64,000 bases of DNA from Lysobacter sp. BMK333-48F3 (GTDB taxonomy: Bacteria > Pseudomonadota > Gammaproteobacteria > Xanthomonadales > Xanthomonadaceae). The DNA lies in NCBI RefSeq assembly GCF_019733395.1, contig NZ_JAIHOO010000001.1, positions 1,240,001 to 1,304,000 of the forward strand, read 5' to 3'. Position numbers and translations under genes: made by a program. The notes under the pieces were generated by a model. That model saw nothing but the letters and a program-made list of their open reading frames with translations, had not been told where the DNA came from and searched no databases. Positions 20,503 through 28,737 of the stretch are shown in pieces. How positions within the stretch are numbered: the stretch's first letter is position 1; each line of letters begins with the position of its first letter.

Positions 20503-20829
20503 GTGAGCGAAAAAATTCTGCATGTCGGCGATTCCGACTTCGACGCCGCCGTGCTGCAGTCGTCCGAACCCGTCCTGGTCGATTTCTGGGCCGAATGGTG
20601 CGGTCCGTGCAAGATGATCGCTCCGACCCTGGACGAGCTGGCCACGGCCTACGAAGGCAAGATCAAGATCGCCAAGGTCAACGTCGACCACAACCGCACC
20701 ACGGCGATGAAGTACCACGTGCGCTCGATCCCGATGCTGCTGTTGTTCAAGGACGGCCAGGTCCAGGCGACCCAGGTCGGCGCGGTCGGCAAGGCCCAGC
20801 TCAGCCAGATGATCGACAAGGCGCTCTGA
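20503..20829 (+). CDS. trxA: Thioredoxin 1
   Basis: 108 aa, standard thioredoxin length. Active site WCGPC at residues 32-36 and the cis-proline loop SIPMLLLF. Reduces disulfides in cytoplasmic proteins. Begins at a GTG (20503) preceded by AGGAG about 8 bp upstream; the frame could begin earlier (20434) but the added residues are not thioredoxin-like. Lies between divergent rhlB and downstream rho. Confidence 0.96.
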   Translation: MSEKILHVGDSDFDAAVLQSSEPVLVDFWAEWCGPCKMIAPTLDELATAYEGKIKIAKVNVDHNRTTAMKYHVRSIPMLLLFKDGQVQATQVGAVGKAQLSQMIDKAL

Positions 20830-20838
20830 CGCGCCCCC

Positions 20839-20871
20839 GTCTCGCGCCCGCCACGCCGCGGGCGCGGGACG
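20839..20871 (+). terminator. Strong hairpin after trxA
   Basis: CGTCTCGCGCCCGC (20839-20852) pairs with GCGGGCGCGGGACG (20858-20871) over 14 bp with one G-U. No U-tract follows, so it may stabilise the trxA 3' end or shape the rho leader rather than terminate by itself. Confidence 0.45.
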
Positions 20872-21073
20872 CTCCGGGCCTTGCCCGGCAACGTGAACGG
20901 CATCGCTCGGGAAGCTTGCCGCCACGCAGCGGCAGTGCTAGTTTCGCAGTACCCGGCGTCGGACTCCGCGTCCCCGCGCCGCACCCCGTCTGACATACCC
21001 ATCTATCCACCTACGTCCCTGACGTCCCGCTCGCCTCTACGCGAGCGCTCGCCGCTTAGCGAGGAACCTCCGC

Positions 21074-23035
21074 TTGTCCGATAAGACCCCCGACGCTGGC
21101 GATACCGCCGAAAAGCGCGTGCGCAAGCCGCGCGCCAGCAAAGCCGCCGAAGCCGCTCCGGCCGTGGTCGGCGACGCCTTCGCCGTGGCGGGTCAGCACC
21201 TTGAGCAGGGCGAAGATCACGTCCTGCTTGCGCGCGCGGGCGACGCCGTCGGCGGCGACGACTACGGCGACAACGGCAACGGCGAGAACTTCGTTCCGCG
21301 ACCGCAACAACCGCGGCAACCGCCGCGATCGCGGCGGTTGCCGCGGTTGTTGTCGAAGCCGCCGTCGCGCTGGCCCTGGGCCTGCTGCGATTGCGGGTTG
21401 CCGCCGCCTTCGTTGCCCTGCTGCGGCGCGGCGCTCTCGGCGCCGGAAGCGGCGCCCAAGCCCGCCCCGGCCCCCAGCGCCAGCGAGTCCGCACCGGCCG
21501 CCGCTTCCGGCGCCGAGAGCGCCGCGCCGCAGCAGGGCAACGAAGGCGGCGGCAACCCGCAATCGCAGCAGGCCCAGGGCCAGCGCGACGGCGGCTTCGA
21601 CAACAACCGCGGCAACCGCCGCGACCGCTTCCGCAACCGCCGCGATCGCGACCGCGACCGCAACAACCGCCCGCAGCAGCGCGGCGGCGGCGGCGGCGAC
21701 GACTACGGCGACAACGGCAACGGCGAGAACTTCGTTCCGCGACCGCACCCGCAGGTGCCGGAAGGCTTCCCGCAGTACTCGCTGGGCGACCTCAAGCGCA
21801 TGCCCGCGCCGCGCCTGCTGGAGATCGCCGAGCAGCTGAGCATCACCGACGGCGTCGCCCGCGCGCGCAAGCAGGACGTGATCTTCGCCCTGCTCAAGGT
21901 GCTGACCCGCCACGGCGAAGGCGTCGCCGCCGACGGCGTGCTGGAAATCCTGCCCGACGGCTTCGGCTTCCTGCGCGCCGCCGAGGCCAGCTACCTGGCC
22001 GGCCCGGACGACACCTACATCTCGCCCAGCCAGATCCGCCGCTTCAACCTGCGCACCGGCGACCACCTGTCCGGCCGCATCCGCTTCCCCAAGGACGGCG
22101 AACGCTACTTCGCCCTCTCGGTCGTCGACAGCATCAACGGCGAACCGCTGGAAGCGTCCAAGAACAAGGTCCTGTTCGAGAACCTGACCCCGCTGTTCCC
22201 GCGGCGCAAGTTCAAGCTCGAGCGCGGCGACGGCTCGACCGAAGACATCACCGGCCGCATCCTCGACCTGATGGCGCCGCAGGGCAAAGGCCAGCGCGCG
22301 CTGATCGTCTCGCCGCCCAAGGCCGGCAAGACCATGCTGATGCAGCAGGTCGCCACCGCGATCACCCACAACCATCCCGACGTGCACCTGATCGTGCTGC
22401 TGGTCGACGAGCGTCCGGAAGAAGTGACCGAAATGCAGCGCACCGTGCGCGGCGAAGTGGTCTCTTCGACCTTCGACGAACCGGCCGCGCGCCACGTCCA
22501 GGTCGCCGAGATGGTGATCGAGCGCGCCAAGCGCCTGGTCGAACACAAGAAGGACGTGGTGATCCTGCTCGACTCGATCACCCGCCTGGCCCGCGCCTAC
22601 AACAACGTGGTGCCGTCCTCGGGCAAGGTCCTCACCGGCGGCGTCGACGCCAACGCCCTGCACCGTCCGAAGCGCTTCTTCGGCGCCGCGCGCAACGTCG
22701 AGGAAGGCGGCTCGCTGACCATCATCGCCACCGCGCTGATCGACACCGGCTCGAAGATGGACGAGGTGATCTACGAAGAGTTCAAGGGCACCGGCAACAG
22801 CGAAGTGCACCTGGACCGCCGCATCGCCGAGAAGCGCGTCTACCCGGCGATCAACATCAACCGTTCGGGCACCCGCCGCGAAGACCTGCTGATCGAGCCG
22901 GAGCTGCTGCAGAAGATCTGGATCCTGCGCAAGCTGCTGCACGGCATGGACGAGATCGGCGCGATGGAGTTCCTGCTCGACAAGATGAAGAACACCAAGT
23001 CCAACGACGAGTTCTTCAGCTCGATGAAGCGCTGA
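21074..23035 (+). CDS. rho: Transcription termination factor Rho with rearranged N-terminal region
   Basis: 653 aa, against about 420 in E. coli. The core from about residue 230 is complete: RNA-binding domain ([38 protein letters not shown] in parts), Walker A PPKAGKT, Walker [17 protein letters not shown] and the Q/R-loop regions. It starts at TTG 21074 with GAGGA upstream. The native N-terminal extension is rich in Asn/Arg/Gly ([13 protein letters not shown]), as in many high-GC bacteria, but residues about 32-127 derive from inverted and direct copies of DNA further downstream in the same gene, giving an odd Cys/Trp-rich stretch ([11 protein letters not shown]). The frame stays open throughout. 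Whether this is real biology or an assembly fault is undecided. Confidence 0.93.
   Translation: MSDKTPDAGDTAEKRVRKPRASKAAEAAPAVVGDAFAVAGQHLEQGEDHVLLARAGDAVGGDDYGDNGNGENFVPRPQQPRQPPRSRRLPRLLSKPPSRWPWACCDCGLPPPSLPCCGAALSAPEAAPKPAPAPSASESAPAAASGAESAAPQQGNEGGGNPQSQQAQGQRDGGFDNNRGNRRDRFRNRRDRDRDRNNRPQQRGGGGGDDYGDNGNGENFVPRPHPQVPEGFPQYSLGDLKRMPAPRLLEIAEQLSITDGVARARKQDVIFALLKVLTRHGEGVAADGVLEILPDGFGFLRAAEASYLAGPDDTYISPSQIRRFNLRTGDHLSGRIRFPKDGERYFALSVVDSINGEPLEASKNKVLFENLTPLFPRRKFKLERGDGSTEDITGRILDLMAPQGKGQRALIVSPPKAGKTMLMQQVATAITHNHPDVHLIVLLVDERPEEVTEMQRTVRGEVVSSTFDEPAARHVQVAEMVIERAKRLVEHKKDVVILLDSITRLARAYNNVVPSSGKVLTGGVDANALHRPKRFFGAARNVEEGGSLTIIATALIDTGSKMDEVIYEEFKGTGNSEVHLDRRIAEKRVYPAININRSGTRREDLLIEPELLQKIWILRKLLHGMDEIGAMEFLLDKMKNTKSNDEFFSSMKR
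21169..21252 (+). repeat. Inverted copy within rho, 84-bp arm A (partner 21846-21929)
   Basis: Base-by-base comparison shows 21169-21252 is the exact reverse complement of 21846-21929 (position x pairs with 43098-x). The partner encodes part of the conserved RNA-binding domain, so the partner is the original and this is the copy. Confidence 0.92.
21250..21306 (+). repeat. 57-bp direct copy within rho (partner 21691-21747)
   Basis: Identical to 21691-21747 with offset 441. It begins with the last 3 bases of the 84-bp inverted copy and ends sharing 2 bases with the palindrome that follows, i.e. short microhomology at both joins. Confidence 0.92.
21305..21352. repeat. Perfect 48-bp palindrome in rho
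   Basis: Centred between 21328 and 21329, with 24-base arms; each arm is CAACAACCGCGGCAACCGCC plus GCGA or its complement. The left arm equals 21601-21624 in direct orientation; the right arm is the start of the 126-bp inverted copy, so the centre is a fold-back join. Confidence 0.95.
21329..21624. repeat. 126-bp inverted repeat in rho with 44-bp spacer
   Basis: Arms 21329-21454 and 21499-21624 are exact reverse complements (x pairs with 42953-x), around the spacer 21455-21498. The right arm encodes the plausible native linker ([14 protein letters not shown]...), the left arm the anomalous Cys-rich stretch. A transcript could fold into a very long hairpin inside the rho coding region. Confidence 0.93.
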
Positions 23036-23056
23036 GCGCGCCGCATCGCAGCGAAA

Positions 23057-23088
23057 CGAAAACGCCCCGCATCGCGGGGCGTTTTTCG
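23057..23088 (+). terminator. Intrinsic terminator of rho
   Basis: Stem ACGCCCCGC (23062-23070), loop ATC, GCGGGGCGT (23074-23082), followed by a T run (TTTTT, 23082-23086) and preceded by an A run. It starts 22 bp after the stop; a textbook Rho-independent terminator. Confidence 0.92.
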
Positions 23089-23920
23089 TTTGCGCCTCAG
23101 AGGGCAGGAGCGGCGCGAGCCGCGACCGCCCCCCTTCCAACCGCGTCTTTGTCCTGCGCCCTGTAGGAGCGGCGTCCCACAGGGATTTCCTTCGGTCACA
23201 AGCCGCGACCACGGGACGCGCAGAAGATCCAAGGCCGACGCCATCGATCGAAGGCCAAGGCCATCGCCTGTGGGAGCGGCGTAAGCCGCGACCACGTTCT
23301 GACAGTCTCGCGGCGTCTGCGTTCGAAGGCTTCAAAAGCTCCAAAACTCAAAAGCAAAGCCTCCGCCCGCAAGCGGCCGGGTCACTTTCTTTGTCCAAGA
23401 CCCCTGTAGGAGCGGCGCAAGCCGCGACCGCGCTGCTGCGATCTCGCGCTGTTTGTCGTTCGAAGGCTTCAAGAGCCTCAAAGCTAAAAGCTCCAAAGCA
23501 AAGCTTCCGTCCGCAAGCGGACGGGTCACTTTCTTTGTCCAAGGCGACAAAGTCCCACGGGATTTCCTTCGGTCAAAAGTAACCAAAGAAAACGCCATAA
23601 CTGTTTCGAATCAAAAGCCACTATGGGACGAGGCTCGCGCGGGGCTGCTCCGCACAGGCCATCCATGGCCTGGCTGCGCACGGCCCGCATCCCTGCGGGC
23701 CGCCCTCCGGGGCTTCAGGACGTTCTCGCGAGTTCGTGGCGGCGCCAAGCTCTTCACGGCAACGGCAACGGCAACGGCAACGGCCGGCGTGGCGCCGTTG
23801 CTTTGGGGTAAGGGCGGCGCCCCACAAGGGTTTGCTTCGGTCACAAGCCGCAACCGCGACACCGCGACGTCCGGCGCGGCTTGGGCCGCGCCGGACGCTG
23901 ATCGCGCTTTACAAGCCGCT
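23088..23920. repeat. Repeat-filled gap between rho and the effector gene
   Basis: About 830 bp without a credible gene. It holds at least four copies of the GGAGCGGCG...GCCGCGAC element (about 23102-23127, 23161-23215 in the long form, 23268-23294, 23403-23430), two near-copies of an 80-bp block (23321-23399 and 23458-23543) that begin TTCGAAGGCTTCAA and end GTCACTTTCTTTGTCCAAG, a separate CCCACGGGATTTCCTTCGGTC piece near 23551, and a (AACGGC)x4 hexamer tract at 23761-23784. The short frames present have no family similarity. Confidence 0.8.
23761..23784. repeat. (AACGGC)x4 hexanucleotide tract
   Basis: Four perfect hexamers, preceded by a partial unit CGGC and followed by CGGC-rich sequence. 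Perfect short tandem arrays like this are prone to copy-number slippage. Not inside a supported gene. Confidence 0.85.
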
Positions 23921-25726
23921 TTACAAGCCGCGGCCGCCGGCCAGTTGGGCCTGCGGGTTCTGCGTCTCCGCCGTCGCCATCTGCCGCGCGACCAGCTGGC
24001 TGCTGGCTTCCACGCTCTGGTGGGTGGCCGAGGACACGTCGATCGCGACCATCCGCCGGCTCGGCGACTGCGGATCGCCCTGCACCGCGAACAGGCGGCT
24101 GCCGTCCTTGCTCGCCACTAGGTGGTCGATCTGGCTCAGTCCGCCGTCGCGCATCGCCGGAATCAGCGCCGCGGCGAGGTTCTTCTGCTGCTGCTCGCCG
24201 AGCTTGCCCAGATCGCGGTTGAGCTCGCCGCCCTGGACCTTGCCGAGCAGGTCCTTGTACAGGCCGTTCATCGCGTGCGCGCCGCTGCTGAGGATGCCGG
24301 CCATGCGCAGGCCTTCGTCGAACGCGCCGCCGAGGCGGTTGCCGTTGTGGTTGGCGGTTTCGCGCATTTCCGGCGGCAGCAGGTAGGTGCCGCGCTCGCG
24401 TTGGCCGTCGCGGTCGCCGAGGTAGCGCTTGACGTCCTTGAGCTCGAGATCGAAGAACTCCTTGGACGAATTCTTCGCCGCCTGCGCCAACAGCATCTGC
24501 TGCTGCGCGCTGAGCTTCTCCAGCCCCTGGCCCGAAGCCAGCGCGTCGACCAGCGACTCGGGCTGCACCTTCTGCTTGAGGAAGGACAGGAAGCGCTCGC
24601 GCGTCTGCGGGTTCTCGCCCATGCCGTCGAGGATCCGGGTCGCGGTCGACAAGGCGTTGCCGGCGTCGGTCGGCATGCCCTCGATCTGGCGCATCACCGC
24701 GCTGATCGCGCGCTTGGGCTCCATGCCCTGGGCGAACGGGAAGCGCTCGCGGAACTCGTCCCAGCGCGGCGCCAGCAAGGCCTCGCGGGCGCGCTTGATC
24801 AGCTCGAACGCGCCGGCGGCGAAAGCCACGATGGCCATCCCGACCGGAGCGATGCCGATCAGGCTGCCGACCAGGCCGGCGTTGCGCGCGCCGAGCAGCA
24901 CCGCGGTGTTGCCGACGCTGCCGGCGAGCTTGAAGCCGCCGCTGAGCATGTCGAAGGCGGCGTCGACGCGCTGGTCGGTGTCGAGCGGACGGCCGCTGAC
25001 CGGATCGCGGCCGTTGAACACGCGGCCGGCGTTCTGGCCCAGGTCGCGCACGTCGTGGCCGACGTCCTTGATCGCGGTATAGCGCTCGAGGATCTTCGCC
25101 GCCTGGCGCTCGCGCCCGGTGCGGTTGGCGAACTCCATCAGCGCGCTCATCGCCGCGGCGTCGATCGGCTTGCCGGACGCGCGCGCGGCGGTGCCGGCCT
25201 GGATCGCGCCGTCGATCGCATCGAGCGTGTCGGCGACGTCGCCGTGGCCGCCGCTGCGGGCGAGCTGGCGCAGTTCGTGCAGCGGCGCGTCGACCGGCGC
25301 CTGCGGCTCGGCATCGCGTTGCGCCGACCAGCGCTTGGCGTAGCCGACCACCGATTGCTGCAAGTCCGCCGGCACGTCCAGCGCATAGCCGTGGAACGGC
25401 GGCGAGACGCGGCCGTCGGCGCGGGTTTCGCCCGGATGCAGTTTCCAGGTCAATGCGGCCTGGGCCAGCGCGCCGCCGTGGCCGCCGACCTCGGCCACGG
25501 TCGCTTCCAAGGTATCTTCATCGACTACCTGGCCGTTGCGCTGCAAAGCGTCGGCGACGACCGCGCGCAGCACGCTGTCGCGCGACCACTCGTCGTCGGC
25601 CGGCAACAACACGGTGTAGTCCTGGACGCGCTCCTGCGCGTTGCCCTGGCCGGCGTAGCGCCGCAGGGCCGCAGTGGTGGTTTGGTCCCGGTTCCCCGCC
25701 GAGATCGAATCGACTGCTGCATTCAT
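23921..25726 (-). CDS. Probable X-T4SS effector (XVIPCD-containing protein)
   Basis: 601 aa. The C-terminal ~120 residues match the XVIPCD signal recognised by VirD4 of the Xanthomonadales type IV secretion system: GLSQIDHLV near residues 526-534, RLFAVQGDP near 546-554, a VAIDVSSATHQSVEASSQL block, then a Gln/Ala-rich tail. Proteins with this signal are usually injected into rival bacteria and are toxic there. The N-terminal ~470 residues show no enzyme motif that I recognise, but contain a Gly/Ala hydrophobic stretch (LVGSLIGIAPVGMAIVAFAA, about 282-305). The start at 25726 has AAGGAGG 7 bp upstream. No secretion genes are in the window. Confidence 0.82.
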   Translation of the reverse strand: MNAAVDSISAGNRDQTTTAALRRYAGQGNAQERVQDYTVLLPADDEWSRDSVLRAVVADALQRNGQVVDEDTLEATVAEVGGHGGALAQAALTWKLHPGETRADGRVSPPFHGYALDVPADLQQSVVGYAKRWSAQRDAEPQAPVDAPLHELRQLARSGGHGDVADTLDAIDGAIQAGTAARASGKPIDAAAMSALMEFANRTGRERQAAKILERYTAIKDVGHDVRDLGQNAGRVFNGRDPVSGRPLDTDQRVDAAFDMLSGGFKLAGSVGNTAVLLGARNAGLVGSLIGIAPVGMAIVAFAAGAFELIKRAREALLAPRWDEFRERFPFAQGMEPKRAISAVMRQIEGMPTDAGNALSTATRILDGMGENPQTRERFLSFLKQKVQPESLVDALASGQGLEKLSAQQQMLLAQAAKNSSKEFFDLELKDVKRYLGDRDGQRERGTYLLPPEMRETANHNGNRLGGAFDEGLRMAGILSSGAHAMNGLYKDLLGKVQGGELNRDLGKLGEQQQKNLAAALIPAMRDGGLSQIDHLVASKDGSRLFAVQGDPQSPSRRMVAIDVSSATHQSVEASSQLVARQMATAETQNPQAQLAGGRGL

Positions 25727-26029
25727 TGCACTGCCTCCTTGTCCCCGTTACGAAGTCGTCATGACCCCCCTGTCGCGCCGGCGGCACGGCCGCGGGCGGA
25801 CCCGCATGATGCCCCCGTCCCGCCGCCGGGGCAATTCGCTACCGAATGGTGACAGCCGAAAACGCGCCCTATGCCCGGTTTCGCGCGGGTTTTCCGCCCT
25901 CGGCGACGCCCGGGGAGCGGATGAACGGGCGACACCGCATCCTTGCGCGGCCCGCGGCGGACGCGAAAACGCTCGTAGCGGCGGCCTGACGACGCGGTCC
26001 GCAGGCCGGGCCCGCGCCGCCGCCGCGGC
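25727..26029. other. Gap between effector and small lipoprotein genes
   Basis: 303 bp. Next to the effector start is its Shine-Dalgarno (AAGGAGG at about 25734-25740). Otherwise I see no promoter, hairpin or gene that I can support. Confidence 0.5.
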
Positions 26030-26197
26030 TCAGCCCTGCGCCGGCCGCGAGGCCGCCGCAACCGGCACGGCCGCGACGAGCGCATCGCGGCCCGCCGCCT
26101 GCGCGGCGGCGCGGCCATCGCCGGGCAGACCATCGACCAGGGTCGGAGCGCAGGCGCTGCACAGCAGCGCCAGCAGTACGAGCAGCAATCCCTTCAT
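26030..26197 (-). CDS. Very small lipoprotein of unknown function
   Basis: 55 aa. MKGLLLVLLALLCSACAPTL is a lipoprotein signal with a lipobox ending in Cys16 (S-A-C); the mature part is only about 40 residues, Ala-rich and without conserved motifs known to me. The ATG at 26197 has a strong AAGGAGG about 6 bp upstream, far better than the alternative start 33 bp earlier. It lies 303 bp upstream of the XVIPCD gene on the same strand. Immunity proteins for such effectors are often lipoproteins, but this one is much shorter than described examples, so that role is only a possibility. Confidence 0.65.
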   Translation of the reverse strand: MKGLLLVLLALLCSACAPTLVDGLPGDGRAAAQAAGRDALVAAVPVAAASRPAQG

Positions 26198-26642
26198 GCA
26201 CAACCTCCTTGTGGACGACGACGGAAACAACGGATCGACGCCGGTGCGGACCGGTTTCGGAAGCGGCCGGCCTGGCGTCCGTCATTGTCCGCCCAGCCCG
26301 TCGCGCAGGCCGCGACGCGGCCGATGCGGCGAGCGCCGGATGCGGGGTTTGCGCCGGCGCGCACGCGCAGCGGCGACCGACGTCGCGGCCGCACGCTGGA
26401 GGACGCCTGTTGCAGCGCGCCTGTTGGAGCGCGCCAGTTGGAGCACGCCTGTCGCAGCGCCCCCCTTGCAGCGCGCCGGCCAGAGCGCGCATGCGGGAGT
26501 GCGCGGTTGAAATCGCTGCTCCCGGCATCCATAGCAAAGCGCCGGCGTCATCCGCCGGCGCGACACTGCGTTCACTCGCACGATGCCGCGCCGCAACGCC
26601 GCAGCCCGGCGCATCGCGTCATAATCCCAGCCGGAGGTGCTC
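26198..26642. promoter_or_regulatory. Divergent gap between the small lipoprotein and Kef-type antiporter
   Basis: 445 bp that must carry both promoters; no clear -35/-10 seen. Holds the 14-bp array 26407-26490 and a hairpin GCCGGCG / CGCCGGC near 26541-26562. The antiporter Shine-Dalgarno GGAGG is at 26633-26637. Confidence 0.45.
26407..26490. repeat. Six 14-bp tandem units upstream of the antiporter gene
   Basis: Units at 26407, 26421, 26435, 26449, 26463 and 26477, consensus CTGTTGNAGCGCGC, each with the AGC core. The 14-bp spacing is not a codon multiple, so this one is not an in-frame peptide repeat, unlike the 15-nt arrays elsewhere. Confidence 0.8.
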
Positions 26643-28493
26643 ATGCACGGTGGCGGTCTCGAACTCGCGTTGTTGTTCTTGCTGGCCGCGGTCGTGGCGG
26701 TGCCGGTATTCCGCAAATTCGGCCTCGGCGCGGTGCTGGGCTACCTGGCCGCGGGCGTGGTGCTGGGGCCGTACGGGGTCAAGGTGATCCGCGACGCCGA
26801 GCCGGTGCTCGCCGCCTCGGAAATCGGCGTGGTCATGATGCTGTTCGTGATCGGCCTGGAACTGTCGCCGGCGCGGCTGCGGGTGATGCGCAAGCCGGTG
26901 TTCGGCGCCGGCGGCCTGCAGGTGCTGCTCAGCGGCATCGCCCTGGGCGCGCTGGCACTGTTCGGCGCGCCGCTGGCCGACGTGCCGGTGGGCTGGAAGG
27001 CGGCGACGGTGATCGGCCTGGGCCTGGCGCTGTCCTCGACCGCGGTTTGCCTGCAGTTGCTGTCCGAACGCAAGGGCCTGGCCACCGATTACGGCCGGCT
27101 CGCGTTCGCGATCCTGCTGTTCCAGGACCTGGCCGCGATCCCGTTGCTGGCGGCGATTCCGCTGCTGGGCAAGGCCGCCGCGGTGGAAGGCCTGAACTGG
27201 ATGGCGGTGGCCAAGGCGCTGGGCGCGATCGCAGCGGTGGTGTTCGGCGGCCGGGTGCTGCTGCGCCAGGTGTTCCGCGTCGTCGCCCGCACCCGCATGC
27301 CCGAGGTGTTCACCGGCGCGGCGCTGCTGACCGTCCTGGGATCGGCCTGGCTCATGCAGATCGCCGGGCTGTCGGCCGGCCTGGGCGCGTTCCTGGCCGG
27401 CGTGCTGCTGGCCGATTCGGAGTTCCGCCACGAGCTGGAATCGCAGATCGAGCCGTTCAAGGGCCTGCTGCTGGGCCTGTTCTTCATGGCCGTGGGCATG
27501 AGCATCGACCTGCAGCGGGTGCTGGCCGAGCCGGTCACCATCGCCACGATCGTGTTCGCCCTGCTGTCGGTGAAATTCATCCTGCTGTTCGGGGTCGGCA
27601 TCAGCGCCGGCGGCCTGGACAAGCGCGGCGCGTTCCAGCTCGCCACGGTGATGTCGCTGGGCGGCGAGTTCGCCTTCATCGTGTTCAACGAAGCGGTCAA
27701 GGCGCGGCTGCTCGACGACCCGACCCGCGACCGCCTGATCGCCGCGGTCGGCGTGTCGATGGCGCTGACCCCGCTGCTGATGATCGCCGCCCAGCGCATG
27801 CTCGACGCGGCGCCGGCGGCGAAGGAAAAGCGCCCCTACGACGAGATTCCCGACCACCACCCGCAGGTGCTGCTGGCCGGCATGGGCCGCTTCGGCCAGA
27901 TCATCGCCCGCCTGCTGGTCGCCCATCGCACGCCGTTCATCGCGATCGAGAACAGCGCCGACCAGGTCGACTTCATGCGTCGCTTCGGCACCATGATCTA
28001 TTACGGCGACCCGGCCCGGCCGGAGCTGCTGCGCTCGGCCGGCGCGGCCCAGGTCAAGGTGTTCGTGATCGCGATCGACGACCGCGAATCCGGCATCCGC
28101 ACCGTGCGCACGATCCGCCGCCTGTATCCCAAGGCCAAGGTGTTCGCCCGCGCGCGCGACCGGCGCCATGCCTGGGAGCTGATGGACCTGGGCGCCGAGC
28201 CGATGCGCGAGACGTTCTTTTCCAGCCTCAAGCTGGGCGAGGACGTGCTGGTCGAGCTCGGCGTCGCGCCCGACGTCGCGCGCGACCACGTCGAGCGCTT
28301 CCGCGAGCTCGACGAGCGCATGCTCAACGCCCAGTACCTTGTCCACGACGACGAGGACGCGATCCTGCAGACCGCGCGCGATGCGCGCAAGGAACTGGAA
28401 GAGCTGTTCGACGCCGACCGCGGCGAGGGCCTGCTGGCCAACATGGTCGAGAAGCACACGTCGGTCGGGCCGGAGAATTCGACCCGGCATTGA
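26643..28493 (+). CDS. Kef-type (CPA2) potassium/proton antiporter
   Basis: 616 aa. Twelve or so hydrophobic segments over the first ~385 residues, with GYLAAGVVLGPYG, MLFVIGLELSPARL, GLGLALSSTAV, ILLFQDLAAIPLLA and GLFFMAVGMSID motifs characteristic of KefB/KefC. A TrkA-N nucleotide-binding domain follows (VLLAGMGRFGQIIARLL, then YYGDPARPELL), and an acidic tail. Probably exports K+ in exchange for H+ under electrophile stress or for pH control. ATG 26643 is preferred to GTG 26637 because GGAGG is 5 bp before it. No KefF/KefG-type partner gene lies beside it. Confidence 0.9.
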   Translation: MHGGGLELALLFLLAAVVAVPVFRKFGLGAVLGYLAAGVVLGPYGVKVIRDAEPVLAASEIGVVMMLFVIGLELSPARLRVMRKPVFGAGGLQVLLSGIALGALALFGAPLADVPVGWKAATVIGLGLALSSTAVCLQLLSERKGLATDYGRLAFAILLFQDLAAIPLLAAIPLLGKAAAVEGLNWMAVAKALGAIAAVVFGGRVLLRQVFRVVARTRMPEVFTGAALLTVLGSAWLMQIAGLSAGLGAFLAGVLLADSEFRHELESQIEPFKGLLLGLFFMAVGMSIDLQRVLAEPVTIATIVFALLSVKFILLFGVGISAGGLDKRGAFQLATVMSLGGEFAFIVFNEAVKARLLDDPTRDRLIAAVGVSMALTPLLMIAAQRMLDAAPAAKEKRPYDEIPDHHPQVLLAGMGRFGQIIARLLVAHRTPFIAIENSADQVDFMRRFGTMIYYGDPARPELLRSAGAAQVKVFVIAIDDRESGIRTVRTIRRLYPKAKVFARARDRRHAWELMDLGAEPMRETFFSSLKLGEDVLVELGVAPDVARDHVERFRELDERMLNAQYLVHDDEDAILQTARDARKELEELFDADRGEGLLANMVEKHTSVGPENSTRH

Positions 28494-28518
28494 GGCCGCG
28501 GCCGCGAACGCCGGCCTC

Positions 28519-28706
28519 CTGTAGGAGCGGCGTCCCACGGGGATTTCCTGCGGTCATGAGCCGCGACCAACCGCAGCGATGTACGAAAGCGCCGTAGCCG
28601 AAGCTCGGTAAGACGGCGCTTCTGATTGAAGGCGTGGAAACCACGGCTTCGGCGAGATACGTGGTATCTCACCGCTTCGTTTGTCGCGGCTCACGCCGCT
28701 CCTACA
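28519..28706. repeat. REPIN-like pair, one arm with an expanded core
   Basis: Left arm is the long form GTAGGAGCGGCG + TCCCACGGGGATTTCCTGCG + GTCATGAGCCGCGACC (28520-28567); right arm is the short form inverted (TGTCGCGGCTCACGCCGCTCCTACA, 28682-28706). It sits in the gap between the convergent antiporter and ankyrin genes, with further inverted bits (GAAGCCGTGG-type) in the middle. Confidence 0.8.
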
Positions 28707-28737
28707 CAAGAGCTCACGCCGCTTTACGGGGCTGCAG

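Noticed and set aside
21056..23344. 762-residue frame opposite rho
   Set aside because: Antisense shadow; its repeated segments only mirror the inverted copies in rho.
23036..23920. Possible insertion sequence remnant
   Set aside because: No transposase frame, no terminal inverted repeats with target duplication; better explained by dispersed repeats.
24122..25852. 576-residue frame opposite the XVIPCD gene
   Set aside because: Composition of a shadow; no start or homology.
25869..26537. Minus-strand frames around the small lipoprotein
   Set aside because: They include the 14-bp repeat array and lack family similarity.
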